Notes: generated from the sequence alone by a model not told the origin. Positions 46,401 through 61,700 are shown, counted from the stretch's first letter. The stretch: DNA of 64,000 nucleotides from Epinephelus fuscoguttatus (GCF_011397635.1 NC_064754.1:28624543-28688542); one strand, 5' to 3'. Numbers and translations: made by a program.

Positions 46401-49400
46401 AGAATATTTTTGCTGTTTCACCTTGCCATCAGACAGCCTTTCTGATGGGGAACTGAAGCCATTATCTCAAAGTCACCAAACTCCATTTACAAAAATAGTA
46501 ATTGTACTTGTTAGTACTCTATTGGTTAGTGTGTAAAGTGTAGCGGCGAAAATATCCCAAAGATAGCCCACACTAAAACTGATATTTATTTTTTTATTTT
46601 TCTTAGGTGACTAAAATACGTTTCATTGCAGCCCCAGTTCACAGCAGTATGTATCTAAGCTTTTGTGCCGGTAAATTTCAGCAAAGCAACACAGTACATA
46701 AAATTAGCACAGCAAAAACATCAGGTAGGTCAGATCACTGTGTTTAACTATATATCTTTAAACGTTACAGTCACAGCTGAAAATTACAGTAGAAGTAAAC
46801 AAGTTTGCAAGTTTCGCTTATCTCTGCAATTCAAATCTATTGCCTGACATCTATGTGGAAGTGACTGTTGTTCGTAACGCTGCATCATAGGGATTTGGTC
46901 TGTTAGACTGAATGATATGATGTGTGAAAAAACTTGAATAATCATGTTGAGAACATGTAAAATCCATTCAGAGAGGACCAGGAATGATATTTGGCCCCAG
47001 GACATATACCTTAAAGTTCCCATGACACCTTTTAAGTCACATTGTGCCTGTGACTTCACTGTCACTGTCTGAGAATTCTTTAAAACTGCCCAAATCACAT
47101 GCCAACAGGATCATTATCAGTTTTCACATTGTTTACAACCATCCAATTGAGCTCCTGAACGAAGTTTATCAAAACAATCTGGCATCGACTGCATGACAGA
47201 ACTACAAAACGGTAGACTCACCTGTGGTAAATACCATTACTAAGCAGTACAACGTGGCAATCAGAGGTGTAGTGCTAACGTTTCAAAATGTGTCTTCAGG
47301 CCAACATCCTGTACAGAAGGCTCTGTGAACCGGCAGTGCAGAGGAACAAAGAAACTTAACACTGAAATTGTATAAAGGTGTTTTTCACAGCAGATACTTG
47401 TACTTGTAAAAGCAGAAAAACCACAGGTGTATTTAATACCACTGATGATACCTCAGTTCCATGTAAGTCTAAATCATGCCAATGCCAACTACCGGAATGC
47501 AATGTGCCACACCAGACAAATAAAAGCTCCTGCTGGTGGGTGGCGGTCCCATTGCGGGGTGGTAACAAACGATCTCGAATTATAGTAAAATGGTAAGCTA
47601 AATAAGGACGTAGAAGCACTGCTGGGTCTTCGTAGTAGTCACATTCAGATGCTCTTTGGATTCTTCAGGTGTACTGTGTTTATTCCATCTTGTGAAGGGC
47701 CCATTACAAGATATTACAAAAACAATCCAAGGCACACTGCAGGGTTTGTGAAACAATTAAAATGCCTTTAATTTACATGGCAATATAGATTAAAAAGACC
47801 AACGCATTGCAACTCACAGGTCAGCTGAGTGAGAGGATGACTCTCTAATATGTGGTCCTTTTGTAGTGTAGTGTATAGTGTTGTTTATTTGCCTTTTGTT
47901 TGAGTGTCTTGTTTGAGTGTCCTTTGATTGAGTGTTTTGTTTGAGTGCCTGTTTCTGTGCGTATTCTTTTGTAAAGCGTCTTTGAGTATCTAGAAAAGCG
48001 CTATATAAAACCAATTTATTATTATTATCATTATTATTACTCTCCTCCAGTTTGCAAGCCTATTGGTCAAGAACAAAGAAGTGATATACCAATATTGGAG
48101 ACATTGACCATGATGAAGATGTGTCAGTCAGTGTCAGTGTTGGGTCAGTCACAACGTGTTGGTCTTTTTAATCTATATTGCCATGTAAAATAAAGGTATG
48201 TTAATTTTTGCACAAACCCTCCAGTGTGCCTTAGATTGTTCATGCAGTGAGCCCGTCACAAGATGGAATAAACATGTTTCTGAATAATAGTTGAGGCGAG
48301 AACTCGACAACACAGTAACAGAAGCACTGCGTAGTTTTACTGTTTGGTCTAAGTTTTTTCAGCCTGCGTTTTACAACACAGAAAACAGTACGTTTTAATT
48401 ATTGTACTACAGCAAAACAGTGCACTAAACTATGTTTCTGAAGACAATTCAGGTGAGAAAGAGGCAACACAGTTACAAAATCTTGGTTTATATTTAATCA
48501 GCACTCCCTAGCTTTAACGTTTGATCTGGGTTGGTCAGCGTTTGAGAGGGAGAGAGAGGGGCAGCTCTCTCTCTCAAATTAACTATACTATTTGTGTCCT
48601 TGGTGACGGGCAGTGCGAAAATACAGTGGTAGAATCTTGTTCGAGCAATAGCCCCTGAGCCAACCTAAATCCCTCAGATGACATGATTTTGAGCTTGGAG
48701 ATGAGCAGGGAGATCTGGGCACTGATAAGGTGGAGGGAAGTTTACCACAGTTCATTTACACATACTAGCCACACTGTTTTGATGAAAAGTTAGTTGAAAA
48801 TTGGCAAATTATCTCTTTAAAGCTTTAATAGTCCTAATAATGTCATTCCAGCAATTGTTGCAATGCAATGCAGCAAGTATCACCCAACTGTAGCCAAAAA
48901 AGCTTTGACAAACCCACTGTACACTTTGGGCCAATAAAATCAGCTTATATTAACTCCGTGTTTGGTGAGCTCTGATTTTTTTTTTTTTTTTTTTTGAAAG
49001 AAGCTTTCTAGTTGCCTCTACATTAGCTTTTCCTGATTGCTGAAGTTTTCCCTCTGTCCTTCATTCTCAGCAGCCAGATCCGACCTCTCACTTTCTCCAC
49101 TGTGTGGGACTGCCATTGAATGACACGGGGAGAGGCCACATGCGGAGGCTGAAAGAAATGCTTGAAGCGACGATGGATGTGTACACCTCCGTGGTAAGGC
49201 TAAAAGTTAACCACTGGATAAGAACTTTGCCCAGTAGACACACAAAGGAAGGAATGCTGTCACAAATACCAACCCGACCAGTTGATTTCGTAATGCTTAC
49301 TCAGATTTTCCAGACAATGGCAGATTAGCACCACGGTGACTTTTGTTAAGACTATCCCTTTTACTGAATGATTCGTGTCATGTGTGTTTGCATACTTGTA

Positions 49401-52400
49401 TTATTAGCAATGGCAGATCCTCCAGATCTCCTCTGTGTGGCGACAAGCTGATTCTAAGCATTTCAAATACAGTTACCCACATAACATCAATACATTTCAA
49501 CAGACTTTTTATACCTCTTTTATACCTCTTAATTATTTTTTTGTTTGTTTGTTTTTTTTACACCCCTCCACCACCTCAACCACAGAGGTCCAGCATGACA
49601 GGAGGGCCATTTCTTAGCATGCAGGGGGAGCTGGCATTTAACCCCGAAGCAGACCCCCTCCAGAATGAAGCCCTGGTCCAGATGTGGATGGAGGTCAGGA
49701 TAAACCCGCTGCTGAAATCTGTTACCAAACACTTCCTGACCTGCCTCAGCACCAAGACATTCAGCTGCCGCACCTACCAGACGATGTATGTCTGAATCTC
49801 AGTCTACACGTTTCTGTTACCATTGTCACAAAATCCTATCTCACCTTCTTATCTCTTCTTGCAGGGTGAGGGAGCTCAGCAACCATTATTCTGAGATGGA
49901 TCCCGTCAGACAAAAGTGGATCTACACATTCTTCATGTTCCCCTTTCTGTCAGGAGACAGAGTAGCTGGTAAAGCTTTTATTTGTTTGATTCAACTTTAC
50001 AATTAACTAGAATTGGTTTACAGTTGATAGCGCATGTAAATTTTTTTTAATAGCTACAGCAACACTTAGTATAAACAACAACTTTATTATGAGGCCCATG
50101 CATCACAATAAAGGCCACAAGCAGAGGTGTGGGCTTGGGTCACATGACATATGAATTATATGACTAAACTCAACTTGACAAAATCATAAAAGACTTGCAG
50201 CTTGACTTCAACTTTAAAACCAGTGACTTGTGACTTGAACTTGAGCCTTTTGACTTGAAAAAACTTGATACCTTCTCCCGAGCCCAATCCCTAAAAATTA
50301 ACTTATTCAAAACATTTGTGTGCATTCAATTAATTTCCCTACTTTTTCTGAATCAACTAACATCGACGCTAGTCGACACTTGAGTCCCCAGTCACTTTGT
50401 TTGAACCAGGAGAGCACCATAAGGAGCTAACGTTACGTTACTGAGTGCCAGTTAGAAAAAAATTATACCAAAGATAATTTTGTTCATGTACAAAAACTAT
50501 GTGGTGGTCAACTGAAACTAAATATATGCAAAACATGGGGATTGAAAATTACAGATGGAGATGCAACAACTCCCATCAAACTTGTTTTAACAAATAAGTC
50601 CAATATATTATTACTGGTTCAAATGCCATTACATTGAATGAAAAGCACCTTAGTTGGGACTCGATTGCAAAGACTTACTTTTGACTTGCAAAACAACGAT
50701 TTGCCATGGTAGATTAAAGTTCCCAGCAGCCTGTATGCAGCACAATATATGCAATATCTTTAACAGACACAGATTTTCATATTTGTCAATAGGCCTATAC
50801 AAGATTGCTGCTCTTGTCGAATTTGTGTACATACATTATGTGTTCACTCAGTGCGTGTAATCTCTGTATAGGTTGTGTGAACCCACAGGAGAGCAGTGAA
50901 GAGTGGTTGATGAGGAATTTTGGTGCCTTCAGGGTCATGGCCCGAATGAATGACTTTTCAGCACTCAACGTGGTCTTCAGTGGAGTGAGTTTCCATTGTT
51001 TTTTCTCCAAGATTTTTTTGATTTACAATAGTAGTCAACCCCACAGAGACAGAGTTTTTATGTAGCTCATGTGACACAGTGCAAGACTAAGTTTTCCACA
51101 CTCTTACCTCTATGTCTTAACCTCCTCCTCTCTCCTCCATTGTTTTTTCTCCCCCGTAGTTGGAGGTTCTTCACCTACTGACTCCAGAGCAGAAGGCCGA
51201 GTTGCTGCTATTGCCAGAGGTTGCAGGTTTAGACAACAGCACCCTAAGCCTGGTCTTTCACAGTTTGTTGACAGGGGGCCCTGGCCATCCCCCCACCATC
51301 AGCCCTGGAGGGGACTACAACTGGACAAGCCCTGGAGGGGGCTATAACTGGACGACCCCAGGAGGGGGCTACAACTTGACGACCCCTGGAAGGGGGCACC
51401 ACTTGACAACCCCTGGAGGGGGGCACCACTTGACGACCCCTGGTGGCGGCTACAACTTGACACCCCCTGGATACACGTCAACCTACCCTCCACATCCCAC
51501 ATTTGACCCATACGCACCACCGTCCCCACACAACAACTTAGGACAGGTACTGTAACATAGCATGGATCAAGTGTTTTAAAATTTAAATAACTGTGAATAA
51601 TTTGAAATTATTTATTTTATTCAAATCTTTGAGATTTTTTCAAACTTCATGGAGACATACAAAGCTTCCAAATATCATAGTCCAGGTGATATGTGCCAAA
51701 TTTGAGGTGAAATGTTCACTTTTCATTAAAGCATGAAACTTGGTACACTCTTACAGTTCGGGGACCTGAACATTTTCAGAAATGGAGCGATTGCAAAAAC
51801 GCCCCGTGGCAGAGATTTTACTTTCTGTCATAACAGAATTATTTGCACCATATCTACCAAAAATGACAACACAGACAAAGTGATGTCTACCCTTGTGTAC
51901 TGATGGTTAGGTATTACAATGATACCATTTACAAAATCATAAACCATTCAGGTGAAAAGTTAAGGGTAAATTTAGTGACATGAGAAGGAAATCATAGTAT
52001 CTGTGAACCAATTCTAGACTTGGCCTTCAAGGCTCTGTCAAGTGCAGTGTACCAAGGAGGACACTGTTGAGAAAAAGCAGTTGAGGAGCCATCAAATATG
52101 CCATCTCACACAGACGGGTTGGATGGACTCAAGTTCAGGAGATATAATGCAGAACACATAATTTGGTTATGGCAAAAGGTAAAATAGCTGCTACAAGGCA
52201 TATTTGCGATTGCTCCAATTCTGAAAGTGTTTAGGGCCCCAAAGTGTACAAGTGTACCAAGTTTCATGCTTTTATGAAAAAGTGAACATTATATTCACAT
52301 ATCACCTGGACTTTAAGGCATTTTTGGGATTGGATTTACATTGCCAGGTGGACACAAACATGCTGATGTTGCTGCGTATCTGCTGGATGTGTAAACAGGC

Positions 52401-52679
52401 AACTGTTTGCTAACAAATTCATCATATCAACTATACATGATGATAATTTGTCCGCGTTGTGTTCCCCAATGTGATCAAAAAATTGAATGAAGGCAGGTTT
52501 AAAGAAATATATAAGTAATAATAGTATTGATAATAGTTTAATAAGTAAAGATATAGATAGTAATTTGAATTATTTATATGTTTTTTTCAAACTTGCAGGT
52601 TGCGCATGGTTTTATGACGGCTTTCAGACCCCTTGGGAGATTGGTTCATGATTTTGTATCCTTCACACAAGAGGTACTA

Positions 52680-52744
<65 letters not shown>

Positions 52745-55700
52745 AACATAAATCAACATGCAGATGAATGTACACAGTACACCTGCAAAGTGAAATGACT
52801 CCTACCCTGCTTTGTTTCTTCAGAGGGACGTGTCAGAAATAAGAAGCACAACTCTCACTCAGTTCCTGCTCAACTGGACTCTGGCTGAACTGGCAGACAT
52901 GTATCGGCCACAAGAGCCACCTACAGTTCCACAGGAACCACAGTTTGACGTGACCAATGTGGATGATTGGTTCCAGCATGTTGTGATGCCAGTGTTGCAG
53001 AGGCTCCTGCCAGATGGCGAGTCTGTGCTGCCCCCAAACATCACAATGGCCTTCCACCATGTGTTGTAAGTCAAACTAAAATTTTGGATTAGTATTCTGC
53101 ATCCTTGAGTATTCATTTATTTTTTCACGTGTGTCAGTAAAGATAGAACTACATGGAAAACAAATGTATTCCATGTCTGAAATGCAGATTTAAAGGTGTT
53201 TCATAAAACTAGGCTGTCTATGCAGTAGAAAGATGCAAATACCTTTAAAAATTGGTGCTACATGAAGATAAACAGATAAAAAGAGGCTGTGGCATTTGCG
53301 TTTGTTTAAGAGGGAGAAAATCTACAACTACCAGAATGCACTGTGCCGCACTGGGCCAACAATTGCTCACTGGTTATTTCCACAGGAAGCAATGGGCGGT
53401 TCATTAATCTGATCTGAAGTTCCACGCTAAAATGACAGTGTTGTTCGAAAAAACAGAGCTTTCTATTTCCACATGAATTAACAAATGGTTAAATTAATCT
53501 CACATTCACTCCACAGTACACTCTGCTGCTCTGAGTGTGATGCTCTGAATAACCAAACGGTACAACATGACAACACTGAATTTACAAACAGTCCAGTTTG
53601 TGTCAGAGTGCACTCGGGCACTTGGGCTGAGTATTTTCAAATGCATTTAAAATGGCGGCTGACTGTGAACGAACGATCTGGAATTACAGTTAAAGGGTCA
53701 GCTAAAATATGTTTATGAAATAATTTCAGGCAGAAAAGAGGCAACACAGTAGCAGAATCTTGGTTCATATTTGATAAGCACTTCTTAGTTTTATCGTTTG
53801 ATCAGAGTTTGGCCAGTGTGTGTGTGATGGAGAGAGGCGGGTTTCTCTCTCAATCCACTTCAATACTCTAATGAAAAATTTGTAGTTTAAGTAATAGCCC
53901 TAGAGCCAGTGGAAATCTTGAACTGGATTTGAGCTGAGAGATGAGCAGGGTGATCTGGGTGCTGGTAAGATGGTGGGAGGTTTACCACAGTTCATTTACA
54001 CATACTACCCAAACTGTTGTGATACAAAGCTGGTTGAATATTGGAAAAGTATCTCTTTAAAGCTCCTATAATCTTAATAATCCTGTTCAAGTAATTATTG
54101 CAATGCAAGGCAGCAATTATCACCCAACTGTAGCTCTATCTTTCAGCCTCTTCTAGCACATTGTTTCAATTTTAGTCCTGCACCAGGGGGCAAAGCTCTT
54201 GGCTACACTCCCAGCCAAACACCAAACTGCACAAAGACAAAATCAGCGGCCAGCTGGTGAAGAGATGGGAGCATTTAGCAGCCAAAGACTGGTGGAGACC
54301 AAAATAGAGTTAAAAGGAAGTGAATATGTTGGATTTAGATTCAGGCGTCCATAAACATCTGTAAAGTAAGTTAAGTAAAATTTATTTCTATAGCGCTTTT
54401 CTCAGACAAAAGGTCGCATAGTGCTTCACTAGGGCATTATACAACAAGAAAGATAGGGTGACTAAGAGAGCCACTTTGGTAAAAGTGCACAACAAGTAAA
54501 CTATTTGCACACAGAAAAAAAATACACAACAACAACACATACAAAAAATAAATGGATAAATAATAAAATAAAATACAGTTCTGGTGAATACAAGTCACCA
54601 GGTGCATCCTTAGAAACCACAGAGTCAGCAGACTATAAAGGAACAGGCAAAGCATTCCAATATTTAGGTGCTACGGCCGCAAAGGTGCGATCACCACGAG
54701 TTTTAAGGCGATTGCAAGGGAGAGACAACAAATTTAGAGTATTAGATTGAAGAGAGCGAGCTGAAGAGTATGGCTAAAGCAGTTCACCAAATTAGCAAAT
54801 TAATGCTAATGTTGCTTCATGTCTTTTAGATGTGTAAAAAGACAAAATTGCTTGCTAACGTGCTTGCCGTAGTAACTTCATAAGAGACAGTGTGTCGATG
54901 TTGTGGATTAACTTGTTGTGAAGCTCCTCTGTCCACTAGTGGCTAAAAATCAACACCAGTTGACTCAATCCACCCTGATGTCAGTTGATAGGTGTCTGTG
55001 TTGTAAGATAATTTCTTCTGATGACTTGAATGTTTTGCCTTGTTTCTGTGCAGCTATCTGGACCATGGTATGGACAACGATGAAACCTCTATAATCCAGG
55101 ACGTCTGTAGCATCAGTCTTGACAGACGACCTTGTGGCGTGAGGCTTTAATTTCTTTTTTATGATTAATCAAGTTTGAATTTTCTAGAATTTGTATTTTA
55201 TCTAAAAGTGACATTTCCTTGTTCTTAAAAGTCTGCTTCAAAAGTCGTCTTAAAGAGCTTCTTGTCTACATTTTTTTTTTTCTTATTCTACCAGCTGACA
55301 GATGCAGTGGAAAATATGGCGAATGTTTTGCACTGTGCTGCTCAGAGCAACCTGGAAATGTCTGAGGAAACTATCATGAGATTGATTGGAGAGCTGACAG
55401 AACGTCTGCAGTTACTGATGAAAGAGTTGTCCACAGCTGTGAGTATATCAGCCTTAAAACTCACATTGTTTTCACTTCTATTAAAATGATATACAAGTCT
55501 TAGGTCATGATAGGAGCCTGTTTCAACTTGATGTTTACAGAGATTACTGATGTAAACAAACTTATAGAGCACCAGCAAAAATTAACACATGTTTATGGGC
55601 TGTGCCTGTATTACTGTAAATGAAGTGTGTAACAATTTGGAAATAATAGCAAATTTCAATCTTGTCTTTTCTGACTGTCTCTTTGGTGGTCGGTTTTTCT

Positions 55701-58700
55701 TTAGTTTTATTTATGTCACTGACTGTGCCTTTAAAATACTAACCTTTAGAATAACCTGCCAAATAAGCCTTTCAAAGCCAAATGTTACAAACCACCACAC
55801 ACAATGATTTTAGCATTCATAGATAATTATAGACTCACACAACCTCCACTGTAAAACTAATGTTTTATGAATTCCAGCTCCTACCTGGGAGACTCTCAGC
55901 TGTTACACATCTTTATTGTAGGGAAGACCGGGGTTGGTTGGCACACTTTTCACTCTCTGCTGTACTTCATTGGCATTATGTATGTTAGAATAGTCTAACC
56001 AGCAGCAAATGAAAGGATTATCTCAGCTATAGATTAATATGTTTTAATCTAAAAAAATGTTTTCTAGAATTAAGTGATTAGTGATTATGGTCATGTTGTG
56101 CATTTGTGCTAACCGGCCCCATCTTGTGGTTGGTTGACACATTGTTAAAAAGCTGTAGTTACAAAAAAATTAAGCAACCAATTGAAACAGTTTGAACACT
56201 TAATTCAACCATGTACCAAAAAACATGAACATTATCTGCCCATTTTTCAAACCAAACAACATTTTGTAATAAATTCATCAGTATGATTGTCCAATTACTT
56301 TTTCCATTTACCATGCAAAATAATAAAACAGTAAAGACATCGTCTCTCAAAATACAGCTACAGTTATAACGGTTAATGTTACAACCAGTTGATACCGACC
56401 AACCTAAAAATCAGTGTGCCAAGCAACCCCACTCACATTTAAGCCAACTTTGTGATGAAATCTTAAAAGCCAGCGACATCACTCATCACAGACTTTCAAA
56501 TCTATATCAAATTTAGCTGATTGCTACGTCCATTAAGTACAAGTAACACATTTCCAATATCTCTGTTTTACCCAGTTTACCCAGCCAACCAGCCCCAGTC
56601 TCCCCTAAACTTCTTAATGTATGTTTGTTGTAAAAATATAAATTAAAATTGGTGCTCTCTTTTCCTCCTGTAGAACTTCAGAGAGTTGATGTCCGACTTT
56701 CAGCAGATCTTTGGCGAGGCGGACTCTCCTTCTCTGACCCAGGAACACCTGGACGACCCGGAGTTCATTAGGCTCTGGTTTCACATCAAGCTGATGCCCC
56801 TCCTGTCCAACCCACCCACAGACATCCTGTCCTGCCTCAGCACCAAGAACTTCTCCTGCCCAGTTTTCCAAACCATGTGAGTTCTCAGGTGTGAGGAGAT
56901 GTTTTCTTCCTCCACACTGTATGGTGTATTACATTTAATTTCTGTCCCTTCTTTTTCCATATGTGCAGTGTGGCAGGACTCAGCAATTACACAAATATTC
57001 ATCATCCTAATAACATCTATGAGTCGTTCATCTATCCCTTCCTGCTGCATCACAACACCTCTGGTAAGTAGTGACTATCAGCCCTTCTCGTTTAAAGTAG
57101 TTGCCAGACATGGAAACATTTTTATCCTGCAACTAAATAAAAATCTTAGCTTGACATTTTGGCAAAAAATAGAAGGACAAAAGTCTTCACTTAATGCAAA
57201 AAAAAAAACCCCACTACAAATATGATAGAGGAGTCCTGTTTCTGCAGCGGTGGAGGAAGTACTCAAATCATTTATTAAGTAAAAGCAGTGGTACTAATAA
57301 TAGTAAACACTCTGTTAGAAATATGTCTTGCATTGAAAATGTTACATAAGTAAAATAAGTATTATCAGCTAAAATTACTTGAATCAAAAGCAAAAGCATT
57401 AAATGCTTGGAAATGGCTCCTTTGAATGAATCATTAATAATACTAGATTGTCAGTGATGTGCACTTTAATGTTTTAGTTGGTTGAGGTGAAGCCAATTTT
57501 AACTATTTTAATCAGTGTTTTCTGTACCTGTTAAAAACTGATCATATGTTTTGCATGTAAAGTTTTTATTTATAATGTTGTTACTTTAGCTGTCAAATAA
57601 AAATAGTGAAGTAAAAGTTTAAAGAAGCATGGCATTGAAATACAATGCAGAATGCCTCAGTGTTTCAGTATTTTACACATTATATTATTAATATTAAAAT
57701 ATCATCACTCATGATTCTCATTTATGTTGATGCAGAATTTAAAGGTTGAGTTGGTCAATTTGGAGTAAATTTTAGCTACCATGGGTTAGTTATTCTATAG
57801 CACTGGATCATAATTTATAAGATGACCACATGTTTTGCGTGTAAAATCTTTTGCAAAGTAAGTTGTGACCATAAGTATACAATGAATCATAATGTAGCAG
57901 AGTAAAAAGTTTATTTTTCCCCTTGAAATGCAGTAAAGTATAAAGTAATATCCAAAGGAAATACTCAAGCAAAGTACCTCACATTTGCACTCAAGTACAG
58001 TGCTTGAGTAAATGTACTTTCCACCAATTAATGAGTTTTGCTTTCTTTTTACCATGGATAAAAATAATGTCAAGACAAAGTGTTAATACGGGGAGTTACA
58101 TGATAAATATACGTTCATTGTTGCATGTATATTTCAGACCCACGGTGTATCTTCTCAGCCAATGATAGTGCAGAATGGCTGACAAAAAACTTTGGTGTCT
58201 TCTCGAGAGTTCCCTCCATCACTGACTTCTACAGGCTCAACCCAGACTTTTCTGGAGTAAGTCTGGACAACCTGACAAGCTAAAAAGCGTCATCTAAAAC
58301 TCACTTTCTGAAGATTTTACATTATTGTTTTTAATTTCTTCTCGTCTAATGTTTCCTGTCCAGCTGGAAGTTCTTCACCTCTTGTCTCCAAGGCAAATAG
58401 CAGAGATGCTGCTGTTGCCTCTTCCTACTCCACCTGAGAAAGACGTTGTTATCAACCAAATATTTGACTTCCTATTGGAGTCTCCTAGAGAGAGGGGACT
58501 TCTGGAAGTCCTGGGAGAACTGGCCTATCTCGCCCATGGGGTAAAAGCTTTGTAATGATTCGCAACTTTAACGCTTTTGTAAATAAAAGTAACTGTCTTG
58601 GAGGATTAAATGTAAAATATTCAATTTGCCAGGTCACCATAAACTGCAGTGTCTACAACCAGATGTGAGTATTTTTAGATGCTTTTAACAATTTACACCT

Positions 58701-61700
58701 AAGTTGGTAATTACTTTCATTTTTATGTGTCAAACGCAGGTCAAATTGCTGCATTGCATGATGCTAATTGTTGGAAATGACTCATTACTTGAGAGTTAGA
58801 TAAGTATGAAAGTGTAATGCCTTTACTTTGAGACAAAGAAATCTCATTTTTCTGAATTAACAGGACAATAATCTCATATATTCAGAAAAACAACAATTAA
58901 CAAGATCATGGTCTGTTTTTTCTATAAAAACTTATCTCGGGGTGCCCTGGTAGCTCACTGGGTAGAGTACATACCATTAAGGCTGAGTCCTTACCGCAGC
59001 AGCTCGGGTTTAAGTCTGGCTTTGGCCCTTCGCTCTCTTTCCCCTTTTAAATCTTTGTCTATCACAATCTCAGTGGCGCAAAAAAATGGCAAAAAAAGAT
59101 ACCTAAAACAAAAACCCTTATCTAATAATTATGAGATTATATTCTTGTTAATTTCGAAAAACAGAATTGACTGCTTTATGCTTCCAGAGATAAGATAGGA
59201 TAAAATATGACCTTATCCTGAGGGAAATTGTTTTGTTTATATATATTTTTTTCATTTGTGTGTCAGTTCTGAAAGATTCTACAGAGCCCTACCAAATCTG
59301 CCATTAGACCTGGAACCAGTCATCTGGCATATTTTTAATGAACTGACATACTTTACACCAGAAGGTCAGTCTCTTTCTCACACATACAGGATGACCATAA
59401 ACACAAAGTCACAAATACCTCCTGTATACCTTCTGCCCAGTTGCCAAGATAAGGCCTTGTTTTTAATTTTTAGATTGTATTTTATGTTTTACAAGTGTCA
59501 TCAGGTGCACACTATAACCGACTGCCTATTTTTATATTTTAATTCGGACAGAGTGTGTGCCGAAGAACTTAACGGTAAGATTTCTTTAAATTGAACTAAT
59601 TTATTTGTACTTATATTGCAAATTAATCTATTTTAACTGTATTTTGTTTAAATTTTTCTGATGGTTTATTTTATCTGTCATTCACAGTGCCCAGTAACCC
59701 AGTACAATGGTAAGAGCTCTTTGACGTTGTAAAGTCTCATTTTAAGTGCTTTTAGAGCTAAAATCATTTGAAATGTTTGTCCTCTTCTGTTTGACAGCTA
59801 CCAACATCTGCAGAGGAGTTAACAGGTGACCCATTTGTTCTGATTTGTATCCAGAATTACAAATAACAGTTTGATTAGTCTCTCTGCTGACGTGTATTTG
59901 CCTTTTTACATGTATTCACAGCTCTGACCTGCACTCCATCTTGAACTCATCAATGGAAGTCCCCTGCAGCTTTCCCTTGGAGACATATGCATGTGCACAG
60001 GTGACTAATTTAAATGAGTCAAAGTCAGATAAGAAACACAAGGGTTTATTTCTTGTTGTAGCCCTTAGATGACACACAAGCTAAATTACTATATGACAAC
60101 TTTCTGTCTCACACATACAGCCGGAGAACTTCACAGCCAATCAGCTGGTGTCTCTTCTGCAGTGCCATCTGCCTGGAGGCAGTAGGCACTCCAAAAGGTT
60201 GTGGAAGATGCTCCTGACAAAGCTATCCTTTGTCTTAGACCCAGCTCTGGACATTTTAGCAAACATGGTCAGTGACCCTTTTCAACTCTCTAATGAACAT
60301 CCTTAAAGCTATAGTGCGTAACTTCTGTTGCCTCCCAGCGGAAAATGCGTTATTACAGCTAATAAGCCGGTGGCACTTCCATGTACACAGAGTAACACTC
60401 GCCAGTCGCCACACACCGTACACAGAGTAACACTTGCCTTGCCTGTCTCGGCCGCTTCTCCGCCATGTTGCTTTTTCTTTCTACCTGCGCTCTACCTCTT
60501 GCTATGACACTCTCCGCTCTTCCTCCCCCTCCCTTCTTGTTGTGAGGAAGCATTTCCTGTGCGCCAGCGCGGGAATGTCGCCGGTCGACACGCAAACTAA
60601 AAATGATATATACTATAAAATACCACGAGATGTTAGAGGAGCCGATCGGCTTAATCAGCATTGTGTCATCTCCTGTAGTAGTGGCTTGGGTGAAAAGGAC
60701 TTTTACGGGCCTGTAGAAGTTACGCACTACAGCTTTAACTTCTTTTCAAGATTGTCAATGGCAGTAACTAATGTACCGGTCCAGAAAGCACGACGCAGTT
60801 TAAAGGATATTAAGTAAGGGTAATTAATAGAATGTATTCCTAACACTGCTGCCTACCATGCGTCTTAGTTTTAACTGGATTTAGGAGCATGAAATCACTT
60901 GACATCCAGTCTTTCACAGAGAACAAGAAGGCCTCTAATGATTTGGGAATGATCATCTGCCTTTACAGGCACATACAGCTGAATGTCATCAGCATAGTAG
61001 TGAAATATTAATCCAATGACTTGTGTAATTTGGTAAAATATAAACATGAAGTTAGAAAAGCAGAGGACCAAGAACAGAGCCCTGAGGTACTCTTCATTTC
61101 ACATCAGAAAATATTGATCTTGTATTATTAAGGAAACATGGGTATACAGTGATCATCTATAATGATATGATCAATTGATCTTTCCCACAGTCCTTTGTTA
61201 TTCCATCTGGGTCTGTGGTTTTGGATGTGATTGGAGAGATCAGAGTGTCAGTATGGACTGAGGAGCAGTTGATGAATAGCAGTGTCATAAGAGAGTGGTT
61301 CTCCGGCCGTCTGAGTGGTCTCCTTCCGTCTGCATCACCAGTTTTTCTGCGCTGTCTGAGCAGCAGGAACCTCAGCTGTTATGCATACCAGCAAATGTAA
61401 GTGTTTTGAACTTGCATTATTGATCCTCTTACGACAATCGTGTTATTGTTACGTGTTTCACACTTCATGTTTATATCTGCTTTGCTCCTTTTGGCTTAAG
61501 ATGTAAATAGTCATCGTAGAGCCTACGAGTTAGGTTATGGCTTCTCCTCTGATGTCACTGTCAGAGCAAAGTGTATTTATTTTTGCCTCATTGACGATAA
61601 GGAACAGAGTAGTGTTTCTGTTTTTCATCCACCACAATTTTATTGTCTTTTAGTGTCTGATGAGAGTTACAGCCTCACAATTTTACACCAATTAATCAAT

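Larger units (their letters stand above)
44821..49070. other. Intron 3 of the modular secreted gene, repeats only
   Basis: The intron holds AT microsatellites (about 45256-45270 and 46060-46084), a hAT MITE (46095-46379), a long foldback (47678-48273) and another copy of the dispersed foldback-related family around 48400-48830. No additional exon is required by phase. Confidence 0.55.

Noticed and set aside
51301-51462. Possible CRISPR-like array of regular repeats
   Set aside because: Units are contiguous without spacers and in frame inside a coding exon; it is a minisatellite in a vertebrate gene.
60359-60817. Two overlapping frames of more than 120 codons on opposite strands
   Set aside because: Both lie mostly in the TTAA-flanked MITE at 60303-60738; no conserved protein.
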